Assembly: GCF_001642995.1 (NCBI RefSeq)
Contig: NZ_LOHS01000174.1
Coordinates: forward strand, 42,971-106,970
Reading direction: 5' to 3'
DNA: 64,000 nucleotides
DNA from: Streptomyces jeddahensis
GTDB taxonomy: Bacteria > Actinomycetota > Actinomycetes > Streptomycetales > Streptomycetaceae
Shown one piece after another: positions 16,371 to 24,441 of the stretch (positions are counted from its first letter, which is position 1; the number at the start of each line of letters is the position of its first letter). The notes under the pieces were generated by a model. It searched no databases, was not told the origin of the DNA, and was given only the letters and a program-made list of their open reading frames with translations. Both the position numbers and the translations under genes were made by a program.

Positions 16371-16706
16371 TCAGCAGCACCCGTTTTCGTCGGCATCGAC
16401 GCACGTGCGGTCGGTCTCCACTGCGACCACGGCGGTGCGCAGGTCGTCCAGCGCGTGGCCGAGGCGTTCGTCCGCCAGTTCGTAGCGGATGCGGCGGCCG
16501 TCGGGCACGGTGATGACCAGGCCGCAGTCGCGCAGGCACGCCAGGTGGTTCGACAGCCGGGTGCGGGAGATCCCGAGGGCGTCGGCGAGGTCGGCGGGAT
16601 AGGCCGGGGCTTCCCGCAGGGCGAGCAATATGCGGCAGCGGATCGGGTCGGCGAGCGCGCGGCCGAACCGGGCCAGCACCTCGATGTCGGAGGCAACAGT
16701 CAGCAC
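16371..16706 (-). CDS. ArsR/SmtB-family metal sensor, CmtR type
   Basis: 111 residues. The winged helix includes ADPIRCRILLALREAP and SRTRLSNHLACLRDCGLV. The two Cys in the recognition-helix region and a third near the C-terminus (DRTCVDADENGCC) match the cadmium/lead-sensing CmtR pattern, with an extra C-terminal Cys pair. It would repress its own operon until metal binds. GTG at 16706 is preferred because it aligns with the family start; an in-frame GTG at 16721 is possible. Neither has a strong ribosome site, so the mRNA may be leaderless. Confidence 0.85.
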   Translation of the reverse strand: MLTVASDIEVLARFGRALADPIRCRILLALREAPAYPADLADALGISRTRLSNHLACLRDCGLVITVPDGRRIRYELADERLGHALDDLRTAVVAVETDRTCVDADENGCC

Positions 16707-16726
16707 ACCACAACGATACACGCCAA

Positions 16727-16739
16727 CCTGAATTCAAGG
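16727..16739. promoter_or_regulatory. Candidate operator of the CmtR-type regulator
   Basis: CCTGAATTCAAGG is a near-perfect dyad around GAATTC, 20 bases upstream of the regulator start and within the likely promoter. Position and symmetry suggest the metal-sensor site. Confidence 0.4.
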
Positions 16740-16965
16740 AATCGTGAATCCTCGCACCCGGTTCCGGAACCGCGCCTGGGCTTCGATCAGGCGGGCGTTC
16801 GCCCAGGCAATGGTGACCACCGGCAGGTAGTACTGATCGACGTGCACGAGCCGGGCCCGGGTCAGCGCCTCCTCGCCCCAACGGCACCCACTTCCCCGAT
16901 CTGCGGCCGGAGTTTCTCATCAGTGCGATGTCCCACAGGCGTGCGGGCATCGGGTCACTCACCGG
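16734..16965 (-). pseudogene. Frameshifted remnant of an unknown gene
   Basis: One frame encodes MPARLWDIALMRNSG and GKWVPLG, then a second frame continues EEALTRARLVHVDQYYLP, TIAWANARLIEAQARF and RVRGFTIP before a stop. Each part has protein-like composition, and joining them needs one frameshift near 16890. I do not recognise the family. Confidence 0.4.
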
Positions 16966-17755
16966 CGCACTGCGCCCGGATGACGATCGAGACTGCCACG
17001 GCCTGCTGCCGCTCGGGTGGGATGAGTTCCCTCATCAGCTGGATCACCTCCGGGCTGAAGAGGGGGTAAAGCGAGCAGTCGTCGACGCTCATTGGCTGCC
17101 GGTAGGGCACCTGGACCTCCCGGAATCCGGCCCGTTCCAGCTTTCGTACAAAATCCTCCTCGGCGAGCGCCCCAGCCACGCACCCCGCCCAAGCGGCCGG
17201 CTGGGTCAGGATCTCTGGCGGGAGATCTTCCTGTCCGACCGTCAGGTCCGCAACGCAGAACCTCCCCCCAGGCCGGAGAACACGCGCACACTCGGCCATC
17301 ACCCTGGCCTTCCTGGGCGACAGGTTGATGACTCCGTTGGAAATGATCAGGTCCACCTGATGGTCCGGGAGCGGGATGGCCTCCATCTCTCCGTCCAGCA
17401 TCTCCACGTTGCCCAGGCCCGCCTGGGCCACCGCACGGGCGGTGCGCTGAAGCATCTCGGGAAGGAAGTCGAGAGCGATCACCCGGCCAGAGGGACCGGT
17501 GCGCCGGGCGGCGAGAATGGTGTCGATGCCACCGCCGCAGCCCAGGTCGAGGACGGTCTCACCAGAGCGGATCGCGGCGAAGCGAAGGTGGTCGGCCACG
17601 CCGAGGGCGCGATCGATTGCTGCTTGGGGAACCTGGGCCAGCTCCTCGTCGCTGTAGAGCTTGTGGGCCACGGCGGCCGTGGTGGCGGGAATATTCCGGT
17701 AGGCGTCCCTGACCAGTTGCTTCACTTCGGCGCTGTGCATCAGATCCCGGCTCAT
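16955..17755 (-). CDS. arsM: Arsenite methyltransferase-type SAM-dependent methyltransferase
   Basis: 266 residues with a class I SAM-binding fold: motif I VLDLGCGGGIDTILAA, motif II RVIALDFLPEML and DGEMEAIPLPD. Beyond the core, Cys192 in AWAGCVAGAL matches the conserved arsenic-binding cysteine of ArsM, and Cys227 (DDCSLYP) is a candidate second ligand. The N-terminal AYRNIPATTAAVAHKLYSDEEL is also typical of ArsM-like proteins. The ATG overlaps the anti-sigma stop (TGATG), so it belongs to the sigma/anti-sigma operon. Arsenic as substrate is likely but not proved. Confidence 0.75.
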   Translation of the reverse strand: MSRDLMHSAEVKQLVRDAYRNIPATTAAVAHKLYSDEELAQVPQAAIDRALGVADHLRFAAIRSGETVLDLGCGGGIDTILAARRTGPSGRVIALDFLPEMLQRTARAVAQAGLGNVEMLDGEMEAIPLPDHQVDLIISNGVINLSPRKARVMAECARVLRPGGRFCVADLTVGQEDLPPEILTQPAAWAGCVAGALAEEDFVRKLERAGFREVQVPYRQPMSVDDCSLYPLFSPEVIQLMRELIPPERQQAVAVSIVIRAQCAGE

Positions 17756-17982
17756 CAGTCCAGCTCCTTCAGGGCCTGGTTCAGGCGCCGCATCACGTCG
17801 TCCGGGATGTCGCTGCGACCCGATGCGGCCAGAAGCCGCCGGAGCTCGACGGCGAACTCCAGCTCACCGCAGCAGCGCCGGCAGAGGGACAGGTGTTCTT
17901 CCATCGCCTCGCGCTCCCCTTGGCCGACCGTGGCATCCAGGTACTCCCACAGCTGCTTGACCGCGTCCGAGCAGGTGATCAA
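17755..17982 (-). CDS. ZAS-type zinc anti-sigma factor
   Basis: 75 residues, soluble, with the H-x3-C-x2-C motif (EEHLSLCRRCCGEL) of zinc-containing anti-sigma factors such as RsrA, plus an early Cys in TCSDAVKQLWEYLD. There is no membrane helix, so it would sense cytoplasmic thiol or metal stress. A TTG start is chosen because GGAGG stands eight bases upstream. The start overlaps the sigma gene stop, so the two are coupled. Confidence 0.82.
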   Translation of the reverse strand: MITCSDAVKQLWEYLDATVGQGEREAMEEHLSLCRRCCGELEFAVELRRLLAASGRSDIPDDVMRRLNQALKELD

Positions 17983-18575
17983 CGCGACGCCTCCTTCAGC
18001 AGTCCGTTCTCCTGCGCGTAGTCCCACATCTGTTTTTCGAACAGCTTCCGACCCCGATGCAGGCGCGCGAGCACCGTCCCCAGGGGCACCTGGAGGATCG
18101 CAGCCGTCTCCTTGGCCAGGAAACCGTCCATATACACCAGGACAAGTGGGATCCGGTACAGCTCGGGCAGCCGGCGCAGCACGGCATGCACGTCCTCCCG
18201 GCCGAACTCCTGCAGAAAGTCCAGATGCAGTGAATCGGAGTAAGGAAACGGATCCTCGTACGCGATCTTGCGGTAGAGAGAGAACCTCTCGGCCTCCTCG
18301 AACTCCACCTCACCCGGTTGCCTGGCCTTCGCCCGGAGGCGGTCGCGGCAACAATTGACCAGGATGCTCCGCAGCCATGCAGCACCCGCTGCAAGGTCAT
18401 TCAGTTGATCGAACCTCTCAAATGCCTTGACCATGCAGTCCTGCACCGCGTCCTCGGCATCGTCGCCGACCAGCGTCCGGGCAGTCCAGTACAGGCGCGG
18501 AAGCTGCTCTCGCACCAGTCGGCGAAATTCTTCCCTTTGATCCGCCCCGACGACCTGCACTGGCACCACAACCAC
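17979..18575 (-). CDS. ECF RNA polymerase sigma factor
   Basis: About 198 residues. Region 2 is seen in LYWTARTLVGDDAEDAVQD and CMVKAFERFDQLNDL; region 4 in LRRLPELYRIPLVLVYMDG, then LAKETAAILQVPLGTVLARL. The spacing is that of SigR-like ECF factors controlled by soluble ZAS anti-sigma partners. Several GTG codons near 18560-18575 could start it. It leads an operon with its anti-sigma factor and an ArsM-type enzyme, suggesting control by arsenite or another thiol-reactive agent. Confidence 0.87.
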   Translation of the reverse strand: MVVVPVQVVGADQREEFRRLVREQLPRLYWTARTLVGDDAEDAVQDCMVKAFERFDQLNDLAAGAAWLRSILVNCCRDRLRAKARQPGEVEFEEAERFSLYRKIAYEDPFPYSDSLHLDFLQEFGREDVHAVLRRLPELYRIPLVLVYMDGFLAKETAAILQVPLGTVLARLHRGRKLFEKQMWDYAQENGLLKEASR

Positions 18576-18639
18576 GAGACGATTTCGACGCCCATTTTAT
18601 TGCTTTCAGCCAGATGCAATAACGCTCAGCCCCGAGGTC

Positions 18640-18703
18640 GTCTCCATAGCCAGAAAGAAGCCGTGGGGGTCGTCCGTCTCCATAGCCAGAAAGTAGCCGT
18701 GGG
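18640..18703. repeat. Two 28-base direct repeats, 36-base period
   Basis: GTCTCCATAGCCAGAAAGAA (start of the unit) occurs at 18640 and again at 18676 with one change over 28 bases. They lie between the ECF sigma gene and the divergent membrane-protein gene and could be paired regulator sites. Confidence 0.75.
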
Positions 18704-18865
18704 CGTCCGAAGGGGTGTGGGCACCATGACCACGGTGGACGCTCGCCTCAGCCGCTTGAAGTCAAGATCGAAAACCTCCATCGGCATGTAGCCAAAGCAT
18801 CTGGCTCCTCGCGGGTCAAAACCGCTGACCACCTCTTCCGCGGAGCAGCCGCCAAGGAGGCAATC

Positions 18866-19375
18866 ATGACCACGGTTACCCACCGGACCACGGCCCAGGC
18901 TGTACATGGGCCCGGCGCACTCCGCCTCGGGTCCGGCCTCATGGCGCTCGCCGGTCTGGCATTCGTCGGATACGCGGTGATCTTCTTCATCCGCAACTTC
19001 ACCGGCGCATTCCTGGAGCTGGGCATCGGCCCCGGCGAGGTCGACGTCGGCCGGTCCGAGATCAAGGCGTTCAGCCCTGACCTGTACGAGTACATCTCGC
19101 ACCTGCACATCGCCGTGTCCGGCTTCATCGCGGCCGCCGGACTGGCCACCGCGGCCCTCGCCTGGTTCGGCGTACGCCGCGGCCTCTTGTGGGCCTATGT
19201 CACAGCAGTCGCCGTCCCCGTGCTCGGACTGGCCGTCGCCCTGCCCGCCCACTACCCCTACAACCTCGACACCCTCAGCCATCTCGGCCTCATCTACCTG
19301 TCGACAGCCGTCTTCGTGGTCGGGGCACTGATCGCCCTCAGGCCCCTGCTCGCGTCAGCGAAGGAGAAAGCCTGA
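18866..19375 (+). CDS. Membrane protein, four helices, unknown function
   Basis: 169 residues with hydrophobic segments near 24-46, 78-103, 108-130 and 136-160. The soluble loop after helix 1 contains GEVDVGRSEIKAFSPDLYEY and HLHIAVSGFI. It resembles Streptomyces DoxX-like or hypothetical membrane proteins, but I cannot name it. AAGGAGG precedes the ATG. It is divergent from the ECF sigma operon, so co-regulation is possible. Confidence 0.72.
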   Translation: MTTVTHRTTAQAVHGPGALRLGSGLMALAGLAFVGYAVIFFIRNFTGAFLELGIGPGEVDVGRSEIKAFSPDLYEYISHLHIAVSGFIAAAGLATAALAWFGVRRGLLWAYVTAVAVPVLGLAVALPAHYPYNLDTLSHLGLIYLSTAVFVVGALIALRPLLASAKEKA

Positions 19376-19585
19376 CCGACACGGACCCGACCGCCATCCT
19401 GCACCGAGCTGGTGCGGGGTGGCGGTCACAAGATGCCCTCAGCAACCGTCCGGCCGCTCTACAGCGACGACTGGTGCCGGTGCGCAGCGGGAGATCCCAG
19501 CGTGTCGGAGGTAGTACGGCCGCTGGGTCAGGCCGGTGGCCCGCAGGGCGTCGCGGTGCGGGCCACCTGGCGAGCGCGACCGCGA

Positions 19586-21910
19586 TCAGGCCCAGGGGCT
19601 GACCGCCGTGAAGGAACTGTCTGCGCGGAAGGTGGCGTTGTCCTGGTAGGGGTCGATACGCAGCTCGTAGTTGTAGTGGCGGAGGTAGCGGCCGGGGTAG
19701 TTGTACGACTCCAGGCTGACCGAGCCAGTGGCCGAACCGGGCCGGGCGCAGAAGGTGGCGTCCTTGTTGAAGGGCGTCGTGCCGTTGCTCGCGTCGGCGC
19801 GGATCCGGAAGTCCTTGTGGCGCAGGTAGCGGCCGGACGAGTCACGGAACGAGTAGCAGCTGCCGTCGGCCAGGCCGGGGACGACGGTGAAGGTGGCGCT
19901 CTGCTTGACCGCCGTGGTGCTGGAGGACGTCACCGGGTCGAGGTAGCCGAGGCTGTCCGAGCGCACGGCGGCGTAGCGGCCCGGGTAGTTGACCGACTGG
20001 AGCGATCGGGTGGTGTTGGTCGGCAGGGCGGTGCCGCCGGAGATGGGGTCGATGCTGCCCAGGGTGGGGATGACCTTCTTGATCAGGCCGTCGGTGTCGA
20101 ACTCCATCCTGTCGATGGTGGTTTCGCGGTGGGTGCCGTCACCGCCGGGGATGGCGAAGCGGTGGTAGGCGATGTACCAGTCGTCGGTGTTCGGGACCTG
20201 CACCACGGAGTGGTGGCCGGGTCCCTTGATGCCGAGGGCGAGGTCCTTCTCCAGGATCACGCCCCGCTTGATCCAGGGCCCGGTGGGCGAGGAGCCGGTG
20301 GCGTAGGCGACGCGGTAGTTCTCATCGCGGGTGTCGTTCTCCGACCACATGAAGTAGTAGGTGCCCTTGCGCTTGATGACGAAGGAGCCCTCGTTGTAGC
20401 CGGTGGGGGTGATGTTGGTGACCTTCGAGGCGTCGAAGGAGACCATGTCGTCGTTCAGGGGGACGACGTACGCCCTGCCCTGGCCCCAGTAGAGGTACGA
20501 CTGGCCGTCGCCGTCGGTGAAGACCGCCGGGTCGATCATCTGGCCGGTGTAGGCGCCGCGGGCGATCAGCGGCTTGCCCAGGGGGTCCTTGAACGGGCCG
20601 GTGGGCGAGTCGGAGACCGCGACACCGATGTTCGTGTCGGCGGAGTAGTAGAAGTAGTACTTCCCGTTCTTCGCGGTCATCGTCGGGGCCCAGGCCCGGC
20701 TGTTGGTCCAGCTGATGTCAGGACCGAGGTCCAGGATGACGCCGTGGTCCGTCCAGTGGACCAGGTCCTTGGACGAGTACGCCTTGAACTGCGTACCGCT
20801 CCAGCCCGCGAAGCCGTCCGTGGTCGGATAGATGTAGTAGGTGTCGCCGAAGCGGACGATGTTCGGGTCGGCGGTGAGCCCCGGCAGGACCGGACTCCTC
20901 ATGATCTGTGCGGAGACCGTCCAGGTGCGCTTCGTCCCGTCGGAGCCGGTCACCTCGTACGTCACGGGCTTGGTGAAGTCGCGCGGGGTGCCGGAGGCCG
21001 GGCTGATGGACGCGCCCTGGGCGAGGGTGAACTGCGGGGCGAGCGCGGTGAGGTCCGTGCCCTCCTTCATCGGCAGCGTGATCCTGCTGTTGGCGTCGTC
21101 GATGATGGCGGGGATCTTCAGCGAGGGGTCGGTGGCCGCGGCGATGCCCGTGGTGTTCCCGCTGACCGCGAGGACCTCACCGGGCGTCAGAGCGCGGTTG
21201 TAGACCCGGAAGTCGCGCATCCTGCCCTTGAAGAGCTTGTCACTGCTGTAGAGCGACTCGCCGATGTAGTTGGCCGTGGTGATACCGGACCCGATGGAAC
21301 CGGGTGTGATGGTGACCGACGTGTTGCGGGCCACCTCCACGCCGTCCTGGTAGAGGACGCCCGTGGTGCCGGTCTGCGTGTAGGTGACGTGCTTCCAGAC
21401 GGAGCGCGGCAGCGCGGTGGAGGTCCGGGTGTTCTGCTCGGTGGAGAAGCCCCCGGAGGCGATGGCGGTCCGGAAGGTGTTGCCGGTGGTGAACAGGTAC
21501 CCGTTCCCGGCGCCGTTGCTGGTGTTGCCGAAGCCGTAGAGGAAGTACGGCGTGGACTGGGCGGCGTCGATCCGCACGTCCATCGAGACGGTGATCGCGT
21601 TCATCCCGCTCATGATGTTGTCCGGCACCTTGATGTAGGTGTCGGAGCCGTTGAACGTCAGTCCCTCCCCTGTGCCCGACCAGCCCGCGGCGCCGTTGAC
21701 GGTTCCGTTCCGGCCGTTGCCCGACGCGTCCACCGCCACGGTGCCCGACGTCGCGTCGAGTTTGTACCAGAGAGCCAGACCGTCGGTGATCTCCGCCGCC
21801 TGGGCGGGGGCTGACAGACCGAGGACACCAGCCAGGAGCGCGGCGGCGGCCACGGTTGCAGCGGCGCCCGGCCAAAATCTTCGGCGGCGCTGAGGTCTCA
21901 CGCTGTGCAT
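19586..21910 (-). CDS. Secreted GH43 arabinan-type hydrolase with LamG and AbfB (CBM42) domains
   Basis: 774 residues. A signal peptide (to about 39) is followed by a LamG/concanavalin-like domain (40-250), an Ig-like linker (260-335), a five-bladed GH43 catalytic domain (about 340-625) and a C-terminal AbfB/CBM42 domain (635-774). Catalytic candidates are Asp348 (TADPNIV), Asp460 (MIDPAVF) and Glu507 (YNEGSFV). AbfB repeats show SVNYPGRY, SYNYPGRYLRH. It would cut arabinose-containing polysaccharide outside the cell. A CGAAC-N3-GTCCG site lies 130 bases upstream. Start at 21910 gives a complete signal peptide, though its ribosome site is weak. Confidence 0.9.
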   Translation of the reverse strand: MHSVRPQRRRRFWPGAAATVAAAALLAGVLGLSAPAQAAEITDGLALWYKLDATSGTVAVDASGNGRNGTVNGAAGWSGTGEGLTFNGSDTYIKVPDNIMSGMNAITVSMDVRIDAAQSTPYFLYGFGNTSNGAGNGYLFTTGNTFRTAIASGGFSTEQNTRTSTALPRSVWKHVTYTQTGTTGVLYQDGVEVARNTSVTITPGSIGSGITTANYIGESLYSSDKLFKGRMRDFRVYNRALTPGEVLAVSGNTTGIAAATDPSLKIPAIIDDANSRITLPMKEGTDLTALAPQFTLAQGASISPASGTPRDFTKPVTYEVTGSDGTKRTWTVSAQIMRSPVLPGLTADPNIVRFGDTYYIYPTTDGFAGWSGTQFKAYSSKDLVHWTDHGVILDLGPDISWTNSRAWAPTMTAKNGKYYFYYSADTNIGVAVSDSPTGPFKDPLGKPLIARGAYTGQMIDPAVFTDGDGQSYLYWGQGRAYVVPLNDDMVSFDASKVTNITPTGYNEGSFVIKRKGTYYFMWSENDTRDENYRVAYATGSSPTGPWIKRGVILEKDLALGIKGPGHHSVVQVPNTDDWYIAYHRFAIPGGDGTHRETTIDRMEFDTDGLIKKVIPTLGSIDPISGGTALPTNTTRSLQSVNYPGRYAAVRSDSLGYLDPVTSSSTTAVKQSATFTVVPGLADGSCYSFRDSSGRYLRHKDFRIRADASNGTTPFNKDATFCARPGSATGSVSLESYNYPGRYLRHYNYELRIDPYQDNATFRADSSFTAVSPWA

Positions 21911-22041
21911 GGGTTCACATCCCGTGACGAAGACATGCCTGAGGAGGGGGCTCAACACCTTGGCCGAGGTGCTGACGTGCCGCCCGAATGACATCGCGCT
22001 GCGTGAGTGTGGATTGAGCCGCGAGTCAACGTCAACACTTT

Positions 22042-22067
22042 GCGAACAATGTCCGACAGGCCGAACA
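22042..22067. promoter_or_regulatory. Shared arabinan-locus motif, site A
   Basis: GCGAACAATGTCCG followed six bases later by CGAACA. The same arrangement occurs at 23919-23944, and the palindrome CCGAACGACGTTCGG at 25958 fits the same CGAAC-N3-GTTCG pattern. It lies upstream of the secreted GH43 gene. Confidence 0.6.
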
Positions 22068-22096
22068 ACTTTCCTTCAGAGCAAGGCCGTTCAGTG

Positions 22097-23656
22097 TCAG
22101 GCCCAGGGCGCCACGACGACGAAGGAGCGGCTGGCCCGGTACGCGGCCGTGTTCTCGGAAGGGTCAAGCCACAGCTGGCTGTTGTCCCGGTGGCGGAGGT
22201 AGCGGCCGGGGTAGTTGTACGACTCCAGGGAGACTGAACCGGGCGTAGAACCGGAACGGGGGCAGAAGGTGGCGTCCTTCCGGAAGATGGCGGATCGGTC
22301 GTCGGTGTCCAGCCGGATGCGGAAGGCGTAGTGCCGCAGGTACCTGCCCGTGGCGTCCCTGAGTGAGTAGCAGCGGGGGTCGGCCAGGCCGGGAACGAAG
22401 GTGAAGGTGGCCGCCTGCCGGGTGGCCGCGGAGCTGGTGGCGCCGACCGGGCCCAGGATGCCGAGTCGGCCGGACTGGCTCACGTAGTCGCCGGGGTTGT
22501 CGACCGACCGTAGGGCATGCCGCCCCGAAAACCGCGCCTCAGCCGTCGTCGCCGGGGCTGCTGTCGGCGTCGGCGTCGATGTCGGTGTCCGTGAGGCGGA
22601 CGTTCTCGGGGACGGCGGCACGGACGAGGCGGCGGGCGACGGCGGGGCCGCGACGGCGGGCCGCGGGGCCGGCTCGTGCGATTCCGTGGCGGTGTACCAG
22701 GCCACTCCGGCAGCCGCGAGCGTGACGGCACCTGCGGCTGCCGCCGCCGCGGGCTTGGCGGCCAGCCTGCCGAGCGTCCGCGCCGTGCGGCTTGCACCGC
22801 TCGCCGTACGCGTGCCCGCGCCGACGGTCGCCCCGGCCGAGCCCGCCCCCAGCGCCCTGGCCAGTACCAGGCCGGCCAGGCCGACCGGCACCGGCACCAG
22901 CGCGAGGCCGGCCAGCAGCCCCTCCGCCGGTATCAGGTCGGACGAGCTCAACAGGCACTGCGGACAGTCGCGGACATGGCGTGCCAGCCGCTTGCGCCAC
23001 CGCGCGGACGGCCGCCCGTCCCACGAGGCGAGTACGGCGGCCAGGTCCGGGCAGCGCGGCGAGGCCGTCACGGCTCGTACGACGGTGCGCGCCGTCTCCA
23101 GCCGTTCCTTGACCCGCTGGATTCGGACCGCGGCGTGCTGCGGTGTGAGGCCGCAGGCCGCCGAGAGCTCGCCGCGGGTCAGTTCACCGGCGCTCTCCAT
23201 CCACCACAGCGCAAGTACCTCGCGTTCCTCGTCCTCCAGCCAGCGGGTCGCCTCCACCGCTTCACGCCGCTGGCCCGACAGCGCAAGCCGAAGAATCGCC
23301 AGGTCGGAGAAGTCGGCCTGCAGGTCTGTTTCCTGGGCGTTCTCCTCCAGGGGTTCCGCGGTGAGCCAGGTGCGCCCTCTGCGCCACCGGTCACGGATCT
23401 GTCGCACGGTGATGGCGACGAGCCAGGACCGGAACCGATCCGGTTGCTCCAGTCCGGGCAACCCGTCCAGGACCCGCATCATCGTCTCCTGGACCACGTC
23501 GTCGACGTCGCTGTGCCCGTCCAGCGCCCGCCCGACGATGTTGTAGACCAACGGCAGACAGTCCCGTATCAGCTGTTCCGAGGCCTGCCGGTCCCCGGCC
23601 CGCGCCGCCATGACGACGGCGACGTCCGGCCGTTCCTGCCTGTCCTGCGAGCGCAC
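22097..23656 (-). CDS. ECF sigma factor fused to a ZAS anti-sigma domain, membrane span and external AbfB (CBM42) domain
   Basis: 519 residues. Sigma region 2 covers about 15-95 (VDDVVQETMMRVLDGLPGL, RFRSWLVAITVRQIRDRW) and region 4 about 130-195 (LTPQHAAVRIQRVKERL). A ZAS motif follows, His227-x3-Cys231-x2-Cys234 (HVRDCPQC). A hydrophobic stretch lies at 245-268, a clear membrane helix at 302-322, then a Pro/Ser/Thr linker to 372 and an AbfB domain to the end (SLESYNYPGRYLRH). This would be a one-protein sensor: arabinan bound outside could release the sigma domain inside. The gene stands between two GH43-AbfB genes, its likely targets. Sigma factors with C-terminal sugar-binding extensions exist in actinobacteria, but this domain set deserves study. 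Confidence 0.88.
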   Translation of the reverse strand: MRSQDRQERPDVAVVMAARAGDRQASEQLIRDCLPLVYNIVGRALDGHSDVDDVVQETMMRVLDGLPGLEQPDRFRSWLVAITVRQIRDRWRRGRTWLTAEPLEENAQETDLQADFSDLAILRLALSGQRREAVEATRWLEDEEREVLALWWMESAGELTRGELSAACGLTPQHAAVRIQRVKERLETARTVVRAVTASPRCPDLAAVLASWDGRPSARWRKRLARHVRDCPQCLLSSSDLIPAEGLLAGLALVPVPVGLAGLVLARALGAGSAGATVGAGTRTASGASRTARTLGRLAAKPAAAAAAGAVTLAAAGVAWYTATESHEPAPRPAVAAPPSPAASSVPPSPRTSASRTPTSTPTPTAAPATTAEARFSGRHALRSVDNPGDYVSQSGRLGILGPVGATSSAATRQAATFTFVPGLADPRCYSLRDATGRYLRHYAFRIRLDTDDRSAIFRKDATFCPRSGSTPGSVSLESYNYPGRYLRHRDNSQLWLDPSENTAAYRASRSFVVVAPWA

Positions 23657-23877
23657 CCCGCCCCACCCGTCCCGTCGCCGTGCCGATGTGTCGAGGGCGA
23701 CAGTGTGTCAGGAGCGAATCCGGACGATTTGCGCGGGTCGCTTCTCAGGTGCCGCCCCACGCCTTCGTCCGTTCCGTGTTTTCCGTTATGCGCGACGCGC
23801 CGGTGCGTCTCCTGTGCGTACGCCCCCATTCCCGAGGACAGACGGAGGCCACGCTGTTTCTGCTGTCTTCATCCCTC

Positions 23878-23906
23878 TTGACACCTGCTTTACCTCCCTC
23901 TAACTT
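23878..23906 (+). promoter_or_regulatory. Vegetative-type promoter for the rightward arabinan genes
   Basis: TTGACA (23878-23883), 17-base spacer, TAACTT (23901-23906). The -35 is perfect and the spacing ideal. The shared motif begins 13 bases downstream of the -10, a position suited to repression. Confidence 0.65.
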
Positions 23907-23918
23907 TTCGCCGAATTC

Positions 23919-23944
23919 GCGAACAATGTCCGCTATATCGAACA
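23919..23944. promoter_or_regulatory. Shared arabinan-locus motif, site B
   Basis: GCGAACAATGTCCG, then six bases, then CGAACA, the same arrangement as at 22042. It overlaps the expected transcription start of the rightward promoter. Confidence 0.6.
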
Positions 23945-24018
23945 GGATGCCTGCTAGCCGGCCCTTTCTGGCTCGCCTCCGCTTCCGCTCCGCGACGTGA
24001 AACAAGGATGTCTCTGTC

Positions 24019-24426
24019 ATGAGCGTTGCTCCCGCATCCGCCGGTCTGGAACAGATCGTCCCCCGGCCGTTCTCCACGGCGACGGCGCTCGCCGTCCTCG
24101 CCGGCGGTGCGACGGCCGGGACGGGGCCGGCCGTCCCCGTCGCGCATGCGGCCCCCGCGACGTTCCCGAACCCGCTCGGCAGTTCTGCCGATGGCACAGG
24201 CATCACTCCAGTACCCCTGCCCCTTCGGCACGACCAGCAGTTCGCATGGGTCGCGACCGACGGCTGTCACCGGCTCAGAGCCCGCCACAGCGGCAAGTGC
24301 GTCAACGTCGTCGGCGCCTCGACCGCGGACCTGGCCCTGCTCGGACAACGCACCTGCGGCACAGCCAGCGGCTTCCAGTGGTCACGCGTCCGGCACCCCG
24401 CTTCCACCCCGGCCCGGCACCCGTAG
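24019..24426 (+). pseudogene. Collapsed GH43/CBM13 gene: signal peptide joined to a lectin fragment
   Basis: 135 codons remain open. The first part is a signal peptide ending AHAAPATFPNPLGSSADG, the usual beginning of a secreted GH43 enzyme. It runs straight into HRLRARHSGKCVNVVGASTA and LLGQRTCGTASGFQW, one ricin-B/CBM13 lobe. The catalytic domain is missing, so an internal deletion probably fused the ends. Whether the short protein is still made is unknown. It precedes an intact GH43 gene by 15 bases. Confidence 0.6.
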
Positions 24427-24441
24427 AAAGACAGGACACAC

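Larger units (their letters stand above)
23657..24018. other. Divergent regulatory region, 362 bases
   Basis: Separates the sigma-AbfB gene from the rightward GH43 genes. It holds a consensus promoter at 23878 and the shared motif at 23919. No gene is seen. Confidence 0.7.

Noticed and set aside
18726..18791. Short frame MTTVDARLSRLKSRSKTSIG as a leader peptide
   Set aside because: The ribosome site is too far from the ATG and there is no regulatory codon run; it is probably chance.
21901..21960. GGTTCACATCCC resembling a tRNA T-loop
   Set aside because: No acceptor or anticodon stem pairs around it, and it overlaps the GH43 gene start.
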